Positions 43,442 through 53,956 of a DNA stretch of 64,000 nt are shown piece after piece. Each line of letters starts with the position of its first letter. Within the stretch, counting starts at the first letter, position 1. The notes beneath the pieces were generated by a model, which saw only the letters and a list, made by a program, of their open reading frames with translations, was not told the DNA's origin and did not search any database. Position numbers and translations under genes: made by a program. Source of the DNA: Syntrophaceae bacterium (GTDB lineage: Bacteria > Desulfobacterota > Syntrophia > Syntrophales > PHBD01); NCBI GenBank assembly GCA_013177825.1, contig JABLXX010000001.1:396936-460935 (forward strand), written 5' to 3'.

Positions 43442-44884
43442 ATGAAGCTTGCCGGCCAGAAGACAAAAATTGTCGCCACCATCGGACCGGCGTCGGAATC
43501 GCGAGAGATCATGGAAGGGATGATCAACGCAGGGATGAATGTTGCCCGGCTCAATTTCGCATACGGTGATCCCGACAGCCATACGCAGGTGATCAACACC
43601 CTCCGCACAGCCGCCCGCTCAACGGGACGACGAATCGCAGTCATGGCGGACCTGCCCGGCCCGAAGATCAGGATCGGCCGGCTGGCTCATGAACCTGTCG
43701 AATTGCAGCCGGGGTTCCCCTTCACCCTGACCACCCGCGATATTGTCGGAGACGCTGAACGCGTCTCGGTAAGCCTCAGGAGTCTCCCCCAGGTGCTCAA
43801 GCCCGGCGATACCCTGTTCTTAAATGACGGTATTATCCAGCTGTTAACCCTGAAAATAGAAGGAGAGGAGGTCCTCTGCCGAGTCGTCATCGGGGGGGAA
43901 TTGCGCTCCCACAAAGGTCTCAACCTGCCCGGCATAGACCTTGGGATCCGAGCCTTCACCCAGCGCGATCGCGAATGGCTGGAATTTGCATCCGCACGGG
44001 GGGTGGACGCGGTCAGCCAGTCCTTTGTCGAGAGCGCTGCGGATATCATCGCCGTACGGGAGGCCGCGGCAGCGATGGGGTACCACCCGTACATCATCGC
44101 AAAAATAGAACGCTCGCAGGCCTTGGAACACATAGACGGCATTCTTGAGGCAGCGGACGGCATCATGGTCGCCCGCGGCGACCTCGGGGTGGAGATACCG
44201 ATTGAGAAGATCGCCCTGGTCCAGAAGCGGCTTATCAATCGGGCGAACAGTCTCGGGAAACCGGTTATCACCGCCACGCAGATGCTGGAGTCCATGACGG
44301 ATAACCGGCGTCCTACCCGGGCGGAGTCGACTGACGTGGCCAATGCGGTGCTCGACGGAACGGACTGCGTCATGCTATCGGCAGAATCGGCCCTGGGAAG
44401 CTATCCTGTGGAGGCTGTGGCCATGCTGGCAAAGATTGCCGCAGCGGCAGAGCCATACCGCGTGCGACACGATCTTATGGAGGCCCTCCGGAATGGCGAT
44501 AAGAAGGGCTCCGCCACGATCACGGATGTAATCGCGTTAAATGTCGAGACGGCCCTGGAGCGCATATCCCCTGCAGCCATATTCGTTCCAACCCGCAGCG
44601 GGCTTATGGCTCGCTCCATCGCTCGCTTCAAGCCCCCGGTGTGGATCGTGGCGGTGAGCTCCAGCGAGGAGACATGTCAGCGGCTGCTCTTCAGCAGCGG
44701 GGTCTATCCGGTATATGAACCCGATCACCCTCAAAACTGGAATGCATACGTGAAGGACTGGTTATCACACCATGCGCTGGAAGGTAATTTCGCGATCTTG
44801 ACGGAAGGGCCTTCCCGAGCGCATCCGGGGGCAAACCACCGTATGGAGATCATCCGGCTTAACCGTGAAGGGAACAAGGAATAA
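43442..44884 (+). CDS. pyk: Pyruvate kinase
   Basis: 480 residues. [37 protein letters not shown] opens the barrel (usual form LNFSHG, here LNFAYG). [22 protein letters not shown] (catalytic Lys), [14 protein letters not shown], and [49 protein letters not shown] are family motifs, the last with SAESA in place of SGETA. The C-terminal domain is present. ATG 43442 follows AAAGGAG. It transfers phosphate from PEP to ADP. Downstream phosphoglucomutase is 29 bp away, suggesting a glycogen/glucose operon. The altered motifs suggest a second, divergent isozyme. Confidence 0.88.
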   Translation: MKLAGQKTKIVATIGPASESREIMEGMINAGMNVARLNFAYGDPDSHTQVINTLRTAARSTGRRIAVMADLPGPKIRIGRLAHEPVELQPGFPFTLTTRDIVGDAERVSVSLRSLPQVLKPGDTLFLNDGIIQLLTLKIEGEEVLCRVVIGGELRSHKGLNLPGIDLGIRAFTQRDREWLEFASARGVDAVSQSFVESAADIIAVREAAAAMGYHPYIIAKIERSQALEHIDGILEAADGIMVARGDLGVEIPIEKIALVQKRLINRANSLGKPVITATQMLESMTDNRRPTRAESTDVANAVLDGTDCVMLSAESALGSYPVEAVAMLAKIAAAAEPYRVRHDLMEALRNGDKKGSATITDVIALNVETALERISPAAIFVPTRSGLMARSIARFKPPVWIVAVSSSEETCQRLLFSSGVYPVYEPDHPQNWNAYVKDWLSHHALEGNFAILTEGPSRAHPGANHRMEIIRLNREGNKE

Positions 44885-44913
44885 TCGATGCACAAAAAGG
44901 GAGAGAGATAAAG

Positions 44914-46566
44914 ATGAGTCTCCACGAGCTTGCAGGCAAGCCGGCGCCGCGATCGATCCTGGCGAACATTCCGAGGCTGGTCTCCGCCTACTACACCCAT
45001 ACGCCGGATGCGTCCGATCCCGATCAGCGGGTCGCGTTCGGAACCTCGGGCCACCGGGGCTCCTCGCTGAAAAACAGCTTCAACGAACGGCACATCCTGG
45101 CCATCTGCCAGGGCATCATCGAATACCGCAAGTCGAGAGAAATTGGTGGTCCGCTGTTTATGGGCATGGATACTCATGCCCTCTCCGAAGCGGCGTTGGC
45201 CACCGCAGTCGAGGTCTTTGCCGCCCAGGGGATTGCGGTGATGGTCCAGCGGGGGCTCCGCTACACCCCCACCCCGGTCATCTCGCATGCAATCCTGACG
45301 TACAACCGGGGCAGGAAAAGCGGATTCGCGGACGGCGTGGTCATCACCCCTTCTCATAACCCGCCCGAGGATGGCGGATTCAAGTACAATCCCCCCGAAG
45401 GCGGACCGGCGGACACAAAGACGACCAGGAGCATCGAGGCAAGGGCAAACGCCCTGTTGGAGAAGGGACTCACAGACATCCGGCGGATCCCCTTCGAGCG
45501 GGCGCTTACATCGGGGTCGGTCCATGAGCATGATTATGTGGCGCCCTATGTGGAGGATCTGAAGAATGTCATCGACATGGAAGCGATTGCCAAAGCAGGT
45601 CTCAAAATCGGCGTCGATCCTCTCGGCGGGGCGGCAGTGGACTTCTGGGATCCCATCGCCGACTGTTACGGACTTGACCTTGAGGTGGTGAACCGGGTCG
45701 TCGATCCGACGTTTTCTTTCATGACCGTCGACAGGGACGGCAGGATCAGGATGGACTGCTCCTCTCCGTATGCCATGGAAAGCCTGATCCGATTGAAAGA
45801 CCGTTTCGACATCGCCTTCGGGAACGATACGGACGTCGACCGCCACGGCATCGTCACGCGCGGTGAGGGACTCATGAATCCCAACCATTACCTCTCCGCC
45901 GCGGTTCATTATCTCTTCAGGAACCGTCCGGGGTGGAGAAAGGATGCCGCAGTGGGAAAGACGCTGGTCTCCACATCCATGCTGGACCGCATAGCCTTGG
46001 ACCTCGGGAGGCACCTCTACGAGGTCCCCGTAGGCTTCAAATGGTTCGTGGACGTGCTCCTCGACGGCTCCTGCGGCTTCGGCGGCGAGGAGAGCGCGGG
46101 GGCATCCTTCCTCCGCAGGGACGGCACGGTGTGGACGACGGACAAGGACGGCATCATCATGGATCTTCTCGCCTGCGAGCTTACCGCAAAGACCGGCCAG
46201 GATCCGGCCGTGCTCTACCACGATCTCGAGGAGCGATTCGGCAGGTGTTTCTATGAACGCCTTGACTCCCCGGCCACACCGGAGCAGAAGGCTGTGCTCG
46301 CACGGCTTTCACCGGAGATGATCACCGCCGGGGAGCTCGCCGGAAAGCCCATCCTTGTCTCCGCAACCCGGGCGTCCGGCAACAGCGCCGAAATCGGGGG
46401 GGTCAAAGTGATTACCACCCAGGGATGGTTTGCCGCCCGCCCGTCCGGCACGGAAGACATCTACAAGGTCTATGCGGAGAGCTTCCTGAGCGAAGACCAT
46501 CTGCGGATGATCGAGAAAGACGCGGTTACGATCGTCAACGGTGCATTTGCGGCGGCGGGGCTGTAG
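44914..46566 (+). CDS. pgm: Phosphoglucomutase (alpha-D-glucose-phosphate specific)
   Basis: 550 residues with all four domain signatures: FGTSGHRG near the N-terminus, phosphoserine loop [19 protein letters not shown], metal site DTDVDRHG, sugar-binding GEESAG and the phosphate-binding [13 protein letters not shown] at the end. Interconverts glucose-1-phosphate and glucose-6-phosphate in the cytosol. Directly behind pyruvate kinase with AGGGAGAGAGATAAAG before ATG 44914, so the two are probably cotranscribed. Confidence 0.93.
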   Translation: MSLHELAGKPAPRSILANIPRLVSAYYTHTPDASDPDQRVAFGTSGHRGSSLKNSFNERHILAICQGIIEYRKSREIGGPLFMGMDTHALSEAALATAVEVFAAQGIAVMVQRGLRYTPTPVISHAILTYNRGRKSGFADGVVITPSHNPPEDGGFKYNPPEGGPADTKTTRSIEARANALLEKGLTDIRRIPFERALTSGSVHEHDYVAPYVEDLKNVIDMEAIAKAGLKIGVDPLGGAAVDFWDPIADCYGLDLEVVNRVVDPTFSFMTVDRDGRIRMDCSSPYAMESLIRLKDRFDIAFGNDTDVDRHGIVTRGEGLMNPNHYLSAAVHYLFRNRPGWRKDAAVGKTLVSTSMLDRIALDLGRHLYEVPVGFKWFVDVLLDGSCGFGGEESAGASFLRRDGTVWTTDKDGIIMDLLACELTAKTGQDPAVLYHDLEERFGRCFYERLDSPATPEQKAVLARLSPEMITAGELAGKPILVSATRASGNSAEIGGVKVITTQGWFAARPSGTEDIYKVYAESFLSEDHLRMIEKDAVTIVNGAFAAAGL

Positions 46567-46575
46567 GGAGAGCCG

Positions 46576-46722
46576 ATGACCCCGGCGGTTTTCCCGGGTG
46601 CCGCACAGGCCGGTCGGCAACTTGCGCCAGGGTGGGACGGCGAATGGCGAGTCACCTGCGAGGTCTTCCGGGATCTTGGCGCAGCCTTTTCCGCAGTCCT
46701 GATCATCATTCATATCCTCCGT
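46576..46722 (+). pseudogene. Remnant of an RND efflux pump permease
   Basis: The stretch translates to [20 protein letters not shown] then [20 protein letters not shown]. WDGEWxxTxEVFRDLGxAFxxxLIxIxxL is the start of the second membrane half of RND (CusA/AcrB-like) transporters. Only about 50 codons match; the flanks do not. Therefore it is a decayed fragment. The rest of the gap to 47042 holds the MocR-type repeats and no gene. Confidence 0.6.
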
Positions 46723-46944
46723 CGTGATCTGCCTTACAAGATAGAAGGGAAGGTCTCCGTCAGCACGTCCTTTGGCAGCCGCCGCTTCGCATTTTCCAAA
46801 GACGGGCGCATTGATTGAAAAAATCATAACGCCCTTCACAAAACGAACCCCTCAATCTTCGCAATCCCGCTCTTCTCCGTTGCCTGCGCTGCAAGAATAA
46901 GAAGCGAACGATATGTTTACGTTATCCAAAAACCGGGTCGCTTT

Positions 46945-46996
46945 ATAATCGGCTGGCTCATTTTTTATGATAATCGGTTCTTGAAAGCAGCCGATT
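46945..46996 (+). promoter_or_regulatory. Candidate MocR operator repeats
   Basis: ATAATCGGCT (46945-46954) and ATAATCGGTT (46970-46979) are direct repeats 25 bp apart; AGCCGATT (46989-46996) is the inverse of the first half-site. MocR regulators commonly bind direct repeats in their own promoter. The three sites lie 50-100 bp before the MocR start. Confidence 0.5.
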
Positions 46997-47042
46997 TCTT
47001 TTTTAATCTGCAGACGTCGTCAAAAAATACCCGGAGCCCGTC

Positions 47043-48524
47043 ATGAGCATCCTGATTCAAATCGACCGTAAGTCTGATACCCCCATCTTCCGGCAGATCG
47101 TGGACCGGCTCGCCGCCCTGGCCGATTCCGCCGCCGTCCAGCCGGGCACGCGGCTGCCGTCGACGCGCTCCATGGCGGACATGCTCTCCGTGGACCGGTC
47201 CACGGTCTACCGGGCCTATCAGGAGCTCTGGGCCCTGGGTTACGTGGAGAGCAGGCCGGGTTCCTACACGACGATCCGAAGCCGGACCCGCATTGCCAAG
47301 GGGCAGGAGCGCGCCGGGAGCCGCCTGATCGACTGGGAGGAAAGGATTTCGCCCAACGCCCGGAGCCTCCGGGCATCCTTCCTCGAGGACGGGGTGCGGT
47401 TGAAGAGAGCGGCGGCCCCGGACGTGATCGATTTCATGCCCCTCTCGCCGGACAGCCGGCTGATCCCTTCGGAGCTGTTCAGGAAATGCATGAATGACGT
47501 TCTGTGCCGCCGGGGCCCGGAGCTTCTTCAATATGGAAACCCGCTGGGGTACGAACCCTTGCGGACCTTCATCGCCGGGCGGATGCGCGAGCACGGCATC
47601 TCTGTCTCCGCCGGGGAGATCATGATTGCCTCGGGCGCCCAGAATGCCCTGGAGCTTCTCCTGAGGATGCTGGCCGGCCCCGGCGATTCCGTCATCGTGG
47701 AGAGCCCCACCTATTCCCGGGTCATCGATCTGCTGCGTTTGAGCGGCATCCGCATCGTTGACGTGCCCATGAAGGAAGACGGCATGGATCTCGACGCCCT
47801 GGAGGAACGCCTGCGCCGGGAGCGGCCCGCGTTCATCTACACCATGCCCAACTTCCACAATCCCACCGGCATCACCACGGAGCAGGGGCATCGCGAGAGG
47901 CTCCTGCGTCTGTGCGAGACCTGCCGGACGCCTCTCGTCGAAGACGGGTTCGAGGAAGAGCTGAAATACTTCGGAAAGGCCGTCCTGCCCGTCAAGTCCA
48001 TGGACCGCCAGGGAGTCGTGATTTACGTGGGGACCTTTTCCAAGTGTCTCTTTCCCGGGCTCCGCATCGGCTGGATCGCCGCGGACGGAGCCTGCATCGA
48101 GCGGCTGGCGCCCATCCAGCGGGCATTGACCATCTCGGGGAATGCCCTGGACCAGGCCGCCGTCCACGGTTTCTGCCGGGCGGGATATTACGACCTGCAT
48201 ATCAAGCGGGTGCACCGGGAGTACCGGAAGCGCATGCGGACCGCCCTGGATGCCATGAAGAGTTGTCTGAACCGGAAGCAGGTCCGGTGGACCCAGCCGG
48301 CCGGCGGTTATACGATCTGGCTCCAACTCCTCTCCGGCCGGTGGGACGAAGACGCCGTCGTCGACCTCCTGTTCCGGAATGGCGTCGCGGTATCGCCCGG
48401 CCGGCCGCACTTTCCTGGGCCTTCCGAGGGGGCGCACCTGCGCGTTTCCATCGCCCACACCGATGAGGCATCCATCAGGGAGGGCATCCGGAGAATGGGA
48501 GCGACCCTGTCGGAGATCCCGTGA
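47043..48524 (+). CDS. MocR-type regulator (GntR HTH + aminotransferase fold)
   Basis: 493 residues. A GntR winged helix at about 10-80 (LPSTRSMADMLSVDRSTVYRAYQEL) is linked to a fold-type I aminotransferase domain (about 120-490) with YGNPLGYEPLR, NPTGITT, and the PLP lysine in TFSKCLFPGLRIGW. MocR proteins use bound PLP or a PLP-substrate adduct as a sensor and often regulate an adjacent amine-metabolism gene. Here an aminotransferase gene lies 125 bp downstream on the same strand, a likely target. Confidence 0.9.
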   Translation: MSILIQIDRKSDTPIFRQIVDRLAALADSAAVQPGTRLPSTRSMADMLSVDRSTVYRAYQELWALGYVESRPGSYTTIRSRTRIAKGQERAGSRLIDWEERISPNARSLRASFLEDGVRLKRAAAPDVIDFMPLSPDSRLIPSELFRKCMNDVLCRRGPELLQYGNPLGYEPLRTFIAGRMREHGISVSAGEIMIASGAQNALELLLRMLAGPGDSVIVESPTYSRVIDLLRLSGIRIVDVPMKEDGMDLDALEERLRRERPAFIYTMPNFHNPTGITTEQGHRERLLRLCETCRTPLVEDGFEEELKYFGKAVLPVKSMDRQGVVIYVGTFSKCLFPGLRIGWIAADGACIERLAPIQRALTISGNALDQAAVHGFCRAGYYDLHIKRVHREYRKRMRTALDAMKSCLNRKQVRWTQPAGGYTIWLQLLSGRWDEDAVVDLLFRNGVAVSPGRPHFPGPSEGAHLRVSIAHTDEASIREGIRRMGATLSEIP

Positions 48525-48649
48525 CACCGCCGAACGCGCCTCGCCCGGAAATATGTCCGGAGCCGGATTCGATCCATGATTCACAGCGCATGCGGAAGCG
48601 AGAATTCACAATGCGTTTGCTCCCTTGCCGACGGAAAGGAGACAAAACC

Positions 48650-49990
48650 ATGTCCGATCGACCCCGCCTGATTCACGTGAACGTGAACCAGCCCTCTCTC
48701 CAGGCGGTCCGCGGAGAGGGGATTTACCTCTATGATGCCGATGGAAACCGGTATCTGGATGGATGCAGCGGAGCCCTGGTGGCCAATCTCGGCCATGGAG
48801 CCGGCGAAATCGCCCGGGCCATGGCCGTCCAGAGCGAGACGCTGCCGTACGTTTTCCGGGTCCACTTCTCCAGCCCCCCGGCCGAGGCCCTGGCGGAGCG
48901 CTACTGCAGCCTCACCCGCAACCCCATGGGGGCGGTCCTGTTTGCCAACTCCGGTTCGGAAGCCGTCGAGGCCGCCGTGAAGCTGGCCCGGACGCGCCAT
49001 CTCTCGGCCGGCGAAACGGAGCGGCATAAAATCATCTCCCGGTGGCAGAGCTACCACGGCATCACCGCCGGGGCCCTGGCCTGGTCGGGCATAGCCGGCC
49101 GCCGCAAGGATTTTCTGCCCTATTTCAAGGAGTCTCCCCATATCCCGCCGGCCTATTGCTATCGCTGCTGGTTCGGCAAACGTCCGGATGCCTGCGAACT
49201 CCAGTGCGCCCGGGCCCTGGAAACCGCCATCCTGACGGAAGGCCCGGAGACCGTCTCCGCGTTCATCGCCGAACCGGTGGTGGGTTCGGCCCTGGCCGCG
49301 GCGGCGGCGCCCGCCGGATATTTTCAATTGATCCGGGAAATCTGCGACCGATACGGCGTCCTCTTCATTGCCGACGAGGTCATGACCGGCGCCGGGAGGA
49401 CGGGAGGCTCGTTTTTCGCCAGCGACCATTTCCCCGGGGAGCCTCATATCATCGCTTTCGGCAAGGGCGTGGGCGCCGGATACTATCCCCTGGCCGGGGC
49501 CCTGGTCCGCCCGGAGATCATCGATGCCATCTCCGCCGGGTCCGGCCTTTATTCCGCGAGCCAGAGCCATTCGGCCCACCCCGTCGGCATGGCCGCGGGC
49601 ATGGCGGTGCTGGATTACATGGAAGCACACCGGCTTCTACAGCACGCCCGGGAAATGGGCATTCATCTGGGAAACCGCCTGGACGAGCTGAGGTCCCATG
49701 CCCTGGTGGGTGATGTCCGGGGGATGGGTCTGATGTGGGGACTGGAGCTGGTGAGAGACAAGGAGAGCAGGGAGCCTTTCCCGGCGGATCGGAATCTGTA
49801 CATGGACTTCTATGAGTGCGCCCGGGGGAAGGGGATGGTTCTCCTGCCGTCCAGCGGCTGCAATCGGGGGAAAAACGGAGACATGGCGCTGATCGCGCCT
49901 CCGCTGATCATCACGCGGCCCCAGGTCGATGAACTGGTGGACGCTCTCCACGGGGCGCTCGCGGATCTTGCCGGGCGTCTTTGCGCCTGA
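48650..49990 (+). CDS. Class III PLP-dependent aminotransferase
   Basis: 446 residues. DGCSGALVANLGHG, NSGSEAVEAAVKLAR (PLP phosphate binding), WQSYHGIT, FIADEVMTGAGRTG (cofactor Asp) and HIIAFGKGVGAGYYPL with the PLP lysine are all present. The amino donor is not deducible; omega-amino acids, diamines or taurine are usual for the class. AAAGGAGACAAAACC precedes ATG 48650. Paired with the MocR gene upstream, which probably controls it. Ends 71 bp from the convergent kinase gene. Confidence 0.88.
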   Translation: MSDRPRLIHVNVNQPSLQAVRGEGIYLYDADGNRYLDGCSGALVANLGHGAGEIARAMAVQSETLPYVFRVHFSSPPAEALAERYCSLTRNPMGAVLFANSGSEAVEAAVKLARTRHLSAGETERHKIISRWQSYHGITAGALAWSGIAGRRKDFLPYFKESPHIPPAYCYRCWFGKRPDACELQCARALETAILTEGPETVSAFIAEPVVGSALAAAAAPAGYFQLIREICDRYGVLFIADEVMTGAGRTGGSFFASDHFPGEPHIIAFGKGVGAGYYPLAGALVRPEIIDAISAGSGLYSASQSHSAHPVGMAAGMAVLDYMEAHRLLQHAREMGIHLGNRLDELRSHALVGDVRGMGLMWGLELVRDKESREPFPADRNLYMDFYECARGKGMVLLPSSGCNRGKNGDMALIAPPLIITRPQVDELVDALHGALADLAGRLCA

Positions 49991-50061
49991 CCGACGGCGT
50001 CGCGCCCTTTTTGCGATTTCAAGATGCGAGCGTTCGAAGTTGCCCGGGGAAAGGGACTCCC

Positions 50062-52869
50062 CTATTCCCGGTCCAGTTCCCGCCGGACGGCGATGCCGAT
50101 CTTCTCCATGATGTAGGGCTTCCGGACGAAGGTCCCCGCGCCGAGTTCCTGGGCCTCCCGGACCCGCTCCGTCTCCGAGAAGCCGCTGACGATGATCGCC
50201 TTCTGCCGGGGATGGTTCTCGCGGATTCTCCGGTATGTCTCGAGGCCGTCGATCCCCGGCTCCATGATCATGTCCAGCACGACGAGGTCCGCCTTCCGGC
50301 GGTCGATATAGGAAATCGCCTCTTCCCCGCTGGAGACTGCTTCCACCCGGTACCCGAGCTTGGTCAGCATGCTGATCGCCAGCTCCCGCTGCTCCTTCAC
50401 GTCGTCCACCACCAGGATGGATTCGCCGTTGCCCGCCAGGGATTCCACCGGCCTGGCGCCTTCCGCTTTTGCAGGCTCGTCGCGGGTCACGGGGAAGTAG
50501 AGGGTGAAAGTTGTCCCCACTCCTTCCTTGCTCTTTACGTCGATGTATCCGCCGTGGTCCTTGACGGTTCCCCAGACAATGGCCAGCCCAAGGCCCGTTC
50601 CACTCCGCCCCATGACCTTTTTCGAGTAGAAGGGCTCGAAGATTTTGTCGATGTCCTTGGCGGGGATGCCTTTTCCGGTGTCGGAGACCGTCAGGACGAC
50701 GTAATCCCCTTCCTGCATGTCGTCGTATCCGCTGAGGGGGCGGTCCAGGTAGCGGTTTTCCGTCCGGATCGCCACGACTCCCTGGCCGGAAATGGCCTCG
50801 GCGGCGTTCGACACCAGGTTCATGACCGTTTTCGCCAGGTGGATCGGCGAGCCCTTGATGTTCAGCAGGCCGTCCCCAAGCTGGGGCCGTACGATCACCC
50901 CCCGGTGGAAGGACAACAGCTTCTCGAATTCCGGCGTCTGGAGATACTCTCTGACCACCCCGTTCAGATCGACCACTTCGGAGACGGCAACCCCCCGCCT
51001 GGCCAGTGTCAGGAGGTCCTGGATGATGGCTGCTCCCTTGATGCTGGAGGTCAGGATGTTTTCCGCATACCTTCTGGAAGAACTGTCTTCGGGAAGCTTC
51101 TCGACCAGCAGCTCCGAGTATCCGACCAGCACCCCCAGGACATTGTTCAGATCGTGGGCCACGCCCCCGGCCAGCGTGCCCAGGGCCTCCATTTTCTCGG
51201 CCCGGGCAAGGCGCTCTTCCATGTGTCTGCGTTCCGTATTGTTGCGGAGGCACTCGATGGCGCCGACGATCTCTCCCCGGGAATTCCTGAGCACGGAGGC
51301 CATGGCGGACATGTGGAGGTCGCCGGGGGGGAGGTTCGGCGTGTAGGCCTCCCCGAAGAGGGTGTCTCCCTTCCGCCGGATCGTCGTGTATCTTGCTTCT
51401 TCCCCGGGATCCGGATGGAGCGCCAGATCGATCAGGGAGGGTCTCCGGTCCCCGTAGAAGGGGATGGAGTATTCCCGGTCCCCTTTGCCGAGCATGTCTT
51501 CCTTCCTGATTCCGGTCATGAGTTCCGCGGCCTGGTTCCAGGCGATGACCTTGCCTTCCCGGTCAACGACCACGGTCGCGTCGGGGAAGAAGTTGATGAT
51601 GTCCAACAACTGCTGCCGGGACTCCTGAAGCGACTCCAGTGCCCGCTTGTGTTCCGTGATATTGCGCAGCACCCCGTCTTCCCCCAGGCAGTTCCCCTGC
51701 TCGTCGAAACGCATGCGGGCATTCGACTCCACCCATACGGACTCACCATCCTTCAGCAGCACCCTGAATTGAAGGCCTCCCGTATGCTCGCGCCGATTCG
51801 TTATGGCATCCGTGAATGCGAAGACGACCCTTTCCCGATCCTCCGGATGAATGATGCTGGAAAAGGGCATCCCCACGATCGTTTCCGCCTCGTGGCCGTA
51901 GCGGGTGACGGCGTGATCGCTGACTGCAAGCACGTTCCCGTTGCGATCCAGGGAATAGATGATGTCCGGTATGTTGTTGGACAGCGTCCGGTATTTCTCT
52001 TCGCTTTCCCGGAGGGACTGCTCCGCCCGTTTCTGTTCGGTGATATCGAAAGCTGATGCTATCGTTGTATTTTTGCTGTAGAATTTGCTCACGGCGGTCG
52101 AAAGATCCAGCCACTTCTCCCGGCCGTCCTTGGCGATGATCTTGATTTCATAGCGCGGCGGCTGTTCTTCCCCCTGCAGGCGCTTGAGTCCCCTGGTCTT
52201 TACCAATTCGCGATAATCGGGATGGACGATATCCCAGAAATTCATGCCGGCGAATTCATCTGCGCTGTATCCGGTGATCGCCACGAGCGCCGGATTCACA
52301 TATTGCATTTTCGTTCCCTGAATCAGAAAGATGCCGGCGGACGTGCTTTCCGCGAGGGCGCGGAACTTCATTTCACTGTGCCGCAAGTCGTTTTCTGCTT
52401 CTCGTCGCTCGGTGATATCCGTTACCAGGTACAATACGGCCGGGCTCCCGTTCCACGGCATGGGAACCGCCGACAGATAAACCCAGATCAGCGTTCCCTC
52501 CCGGTTCACGATACGGAACTCGTAGGTATTCGGGGCCTCCTCCCCTCTGATCCGCGCGCGGTAATTTGCGATCACCTCGTCCCGGTCTTCCTGCCAGACG
52601 TAGTCGAAGAAAGGGGTTCCTTCCAGTCCCTCGACCGGCACGCCCAGGTAATCGGACACTTTGCGATTCACGAAGACAAAGATTCCGTCCTGCAGGATAA
52701 AAATACCCTCCATGGTCCTGTCCGTTATCGAGCGATATCTCTCCAGATACTGTCTTTCATTCGCGGGGGGGTCTTGAGAGATGGTTTCTGGTGTTCTTCC
52801 GGAGGGGGTGAGGCTCTCTTTTTCACGATCGGCTTCTGGAAACAGCGGCAACTGGCTTTCTCGGCTCAT
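50062..52869 (-). CDS. Hybrid sensor histidine kinase with four PAS domains
   Basis: 935 residues, soluble. Four PAS/PAC units (about 40-170, 171-300, 301-425, 426-560), the kinase core GGVAHDLNNVLGVLVGYSELL with phospho-His, SDTGKGI and GTGLGLAIV, then a receiver (LVVDDVKEQRELAISML, VVLDMIMEPGIDG, FVRKPY). From the kinase core to the C-terminus it is nearly a copy of the kinase at 35334-38804, while the PAS parts differ, so the two diverged by domain shuffling. ATG 52869 with GGGAGAGAAG. Confidence 0.9.
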   Translation of the reverse strand: MSRESQLPLFPEADREKESLTPSGRTPETISQDPPANERQYLERYRSITDRTMEGIFILQDGIFVFVNRKVSDYLGVPVEGLEGTPFFDYVWQEDRDEVIANYRARIRGEEAPNTYEFRIVNREGTLIWVYLSAVPMPWNGSPAVLYLVTDITERREAENDLRHSEMKFRALAESTSAGIFLIQGTKMQYVNPALVAITGYSADEFAGMNFWDIVHPDYRELVKTRGLKRLQGEEQPPRYEIKIIAKDGREKWLDLSTAVSKFYSKNTTIASAFDITEQKRAEQSLRESEEKYRTLSNNIPDIIYSLDRNGNVLAVSDHAVTRYGHEAETIVGMPFSSIIHPEDRERVVFAFTDAITNRREHTGGLQFRVLLKDGESVWVESNARMRFDEQGNCLGEDGVLRNITEHKRALESLQESRQQLLDIINFFPDATVVVDREGKVIAWNQAAELMTGIRKEDMLGKGDREYSIPFYGDRRPSLIDLALHPDPGEEARYTTIRRKGDTLFGEAYTPNLPPGDLHMSAMASVLRNSRGEIVGAIECLRNNTERRHMEERLARAEKMEALGTLAGGVAHDLNNVLGVLVGYSELLVEKLPEDSSSRRYAENILTSSIKGAAIIQDLLTLARRGVAVSEVVDLNGVVREYLQTPEFEKLLSFHRGVIVRPQLGDGLLNIKGSPIHLAKTVMNLVSNAAEAISGQGVVAIRTENRYLDRPLSGYDDMQEGDYVVLTVSDTGKGIPAKDIDKIFEPFYSKKVMGRSGTGLGLAIVWGTVKDHGGYIDVKSKEGVGTTFTLYFPVTRDEPAKAEGARPVESLAGNGESILVVDDVKEQRELAISMLTKLGYRVEAVSSGEEAISYIDRRKADLVVLDMIMEPGIDGLETYRRIRENHPRQKAIIVSGFSETERVREAQELGAGTFVRKPYIMEKIGIAVRRELDRE

Positions 52870-53122
52870 CTTCTCTCCCGGCACAGTAAGGAACCCGAGC
52901 AGGCGGCACTCGATGTTGATTCCCTGATTCCAAGTCCGGCATATTAGCTTATAGAGAGGGAAATGCAACCGATATTGAGGACAGATGCCGAGCGATCCGT
53001 TGTGTGGACGTGGGCATGGATGAATGGTTTGAGGCGCGATTCCCATTGACGCGGCGGGACACCGGGCCTATGCTGCCGTCCGTGAGAAATTCCGTCTGAA
53101 TGCTTTTCAAGGAGGAATCGCG

Positions 53123-53956
53123 ATGCCGTTCAAGATGCAGTCGGGGAAATTCTACCGAATGCCCGTCGTTTTCGGTCCCAGCCTGGGCCCCCGGCAGCGG
53201 GGATCGAGCCACCCGCTCTTCGGCAAGGACGGCCCCAAGGCCACGGTCATCACCGTTCGTTTTCGTACCGATCCCGCGCAGCTGGAGGCCCTGCTTCCGG
53301 AAGGCTTCGTGCTGGCGGCGGATCCCGCCGTCTCCGTGCGGGCCACGTACCTGAAGGAAATTCCCTGGCTCGCGGGACGCGGATACAATCACATGGGGCT
53401 TTCGTTTCCCGCCGTGTTCCAGGGGAAACACGACTCGGTCCGGGGCGAATTCCTGACGGTGCTCTGGGAGAACCTCTGCGATCCGATCATCACCGGCCGG
53501 GAGGAACTGGGTTACTCAAAGATCTACTGCGAGCTGCCGGAGCCCAGCGTATACGCGGGAACGACCCATTGCACCGCTTCCTGGCTGGGCTTTCGGTTCA
53601 TGGACATGCGCGTCTTCAACCTGAAGGTTCCCACGCCCGAAGAGGCGGCTGCGCTTGTCGATCCCGCTGCCGAGGGCGTTCTTCATTACAAGTACATGCC
53701 CCGCACGGGCGACTGGGGAACCGCCGATGCCGCGTACGCCACCCTGACGCCGTATGAAGATCCCAACAAGACCGTAACCGGGCGATGGATCGGGGAGGGG
53801 TCGGTCACCTTTCACGAGGCGACCTGGGAGGAGCTGCCCACGCTCTATAACATCGTAAACGTCTTCCACGGGCTGGAAGTCCGGGAATGGCTGGGCGCCA
53901 GCATTGTGAAAACCGTCGGGGCCAAGGATTACAGCGACCAGCGCATTCTCGAGTAG
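53123..53956 (+). CDS. Acetoacetate-decarboxylase-fold protein
   Basis: 277 residues of the ADC superfamily. The Schiff-base lysine region is GREELGYSKIYCELPEP, K133; in true acetoacetate decarboxylases a second lysine follows directly (PKK), here Ile. So the fold and the nucleophile are kept but the acid-tuning neighbour is missing; decarboxylation may be altered or replaced by aldolase/dehydratase chemistry as in other ADC-like families. AAGGAGGAATCGCG precedes ATG 53123. It is 166 bp beyond the start of the divergent kinase gene and opens the catabolic region. Confidence 0.75.
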   Translation: MPFKMQSGKFYRMPVVFGPSLGPRQRGSSHPLFGKDGPKATVITVRFRTDPAQLEALLPEGFVLAADPAVSVRATYLKEIPWLAGRGYNHMGLSFPAVFQGKHDSVRGEFLTVLWENLCDPIITGREELGYSKIYCELPEPSVYAGTTHCTASWLGFRFMDMRVFNLKVPTPEEAAALVDPAAEGVLHYKYMPRTGDWGTADAAYATLTPYEDPNKTVTGRWIGEGSVTFHEATWEELPTLYNIVNVFHGLEVREWLGASIVKTVGAKDYSDQRILE

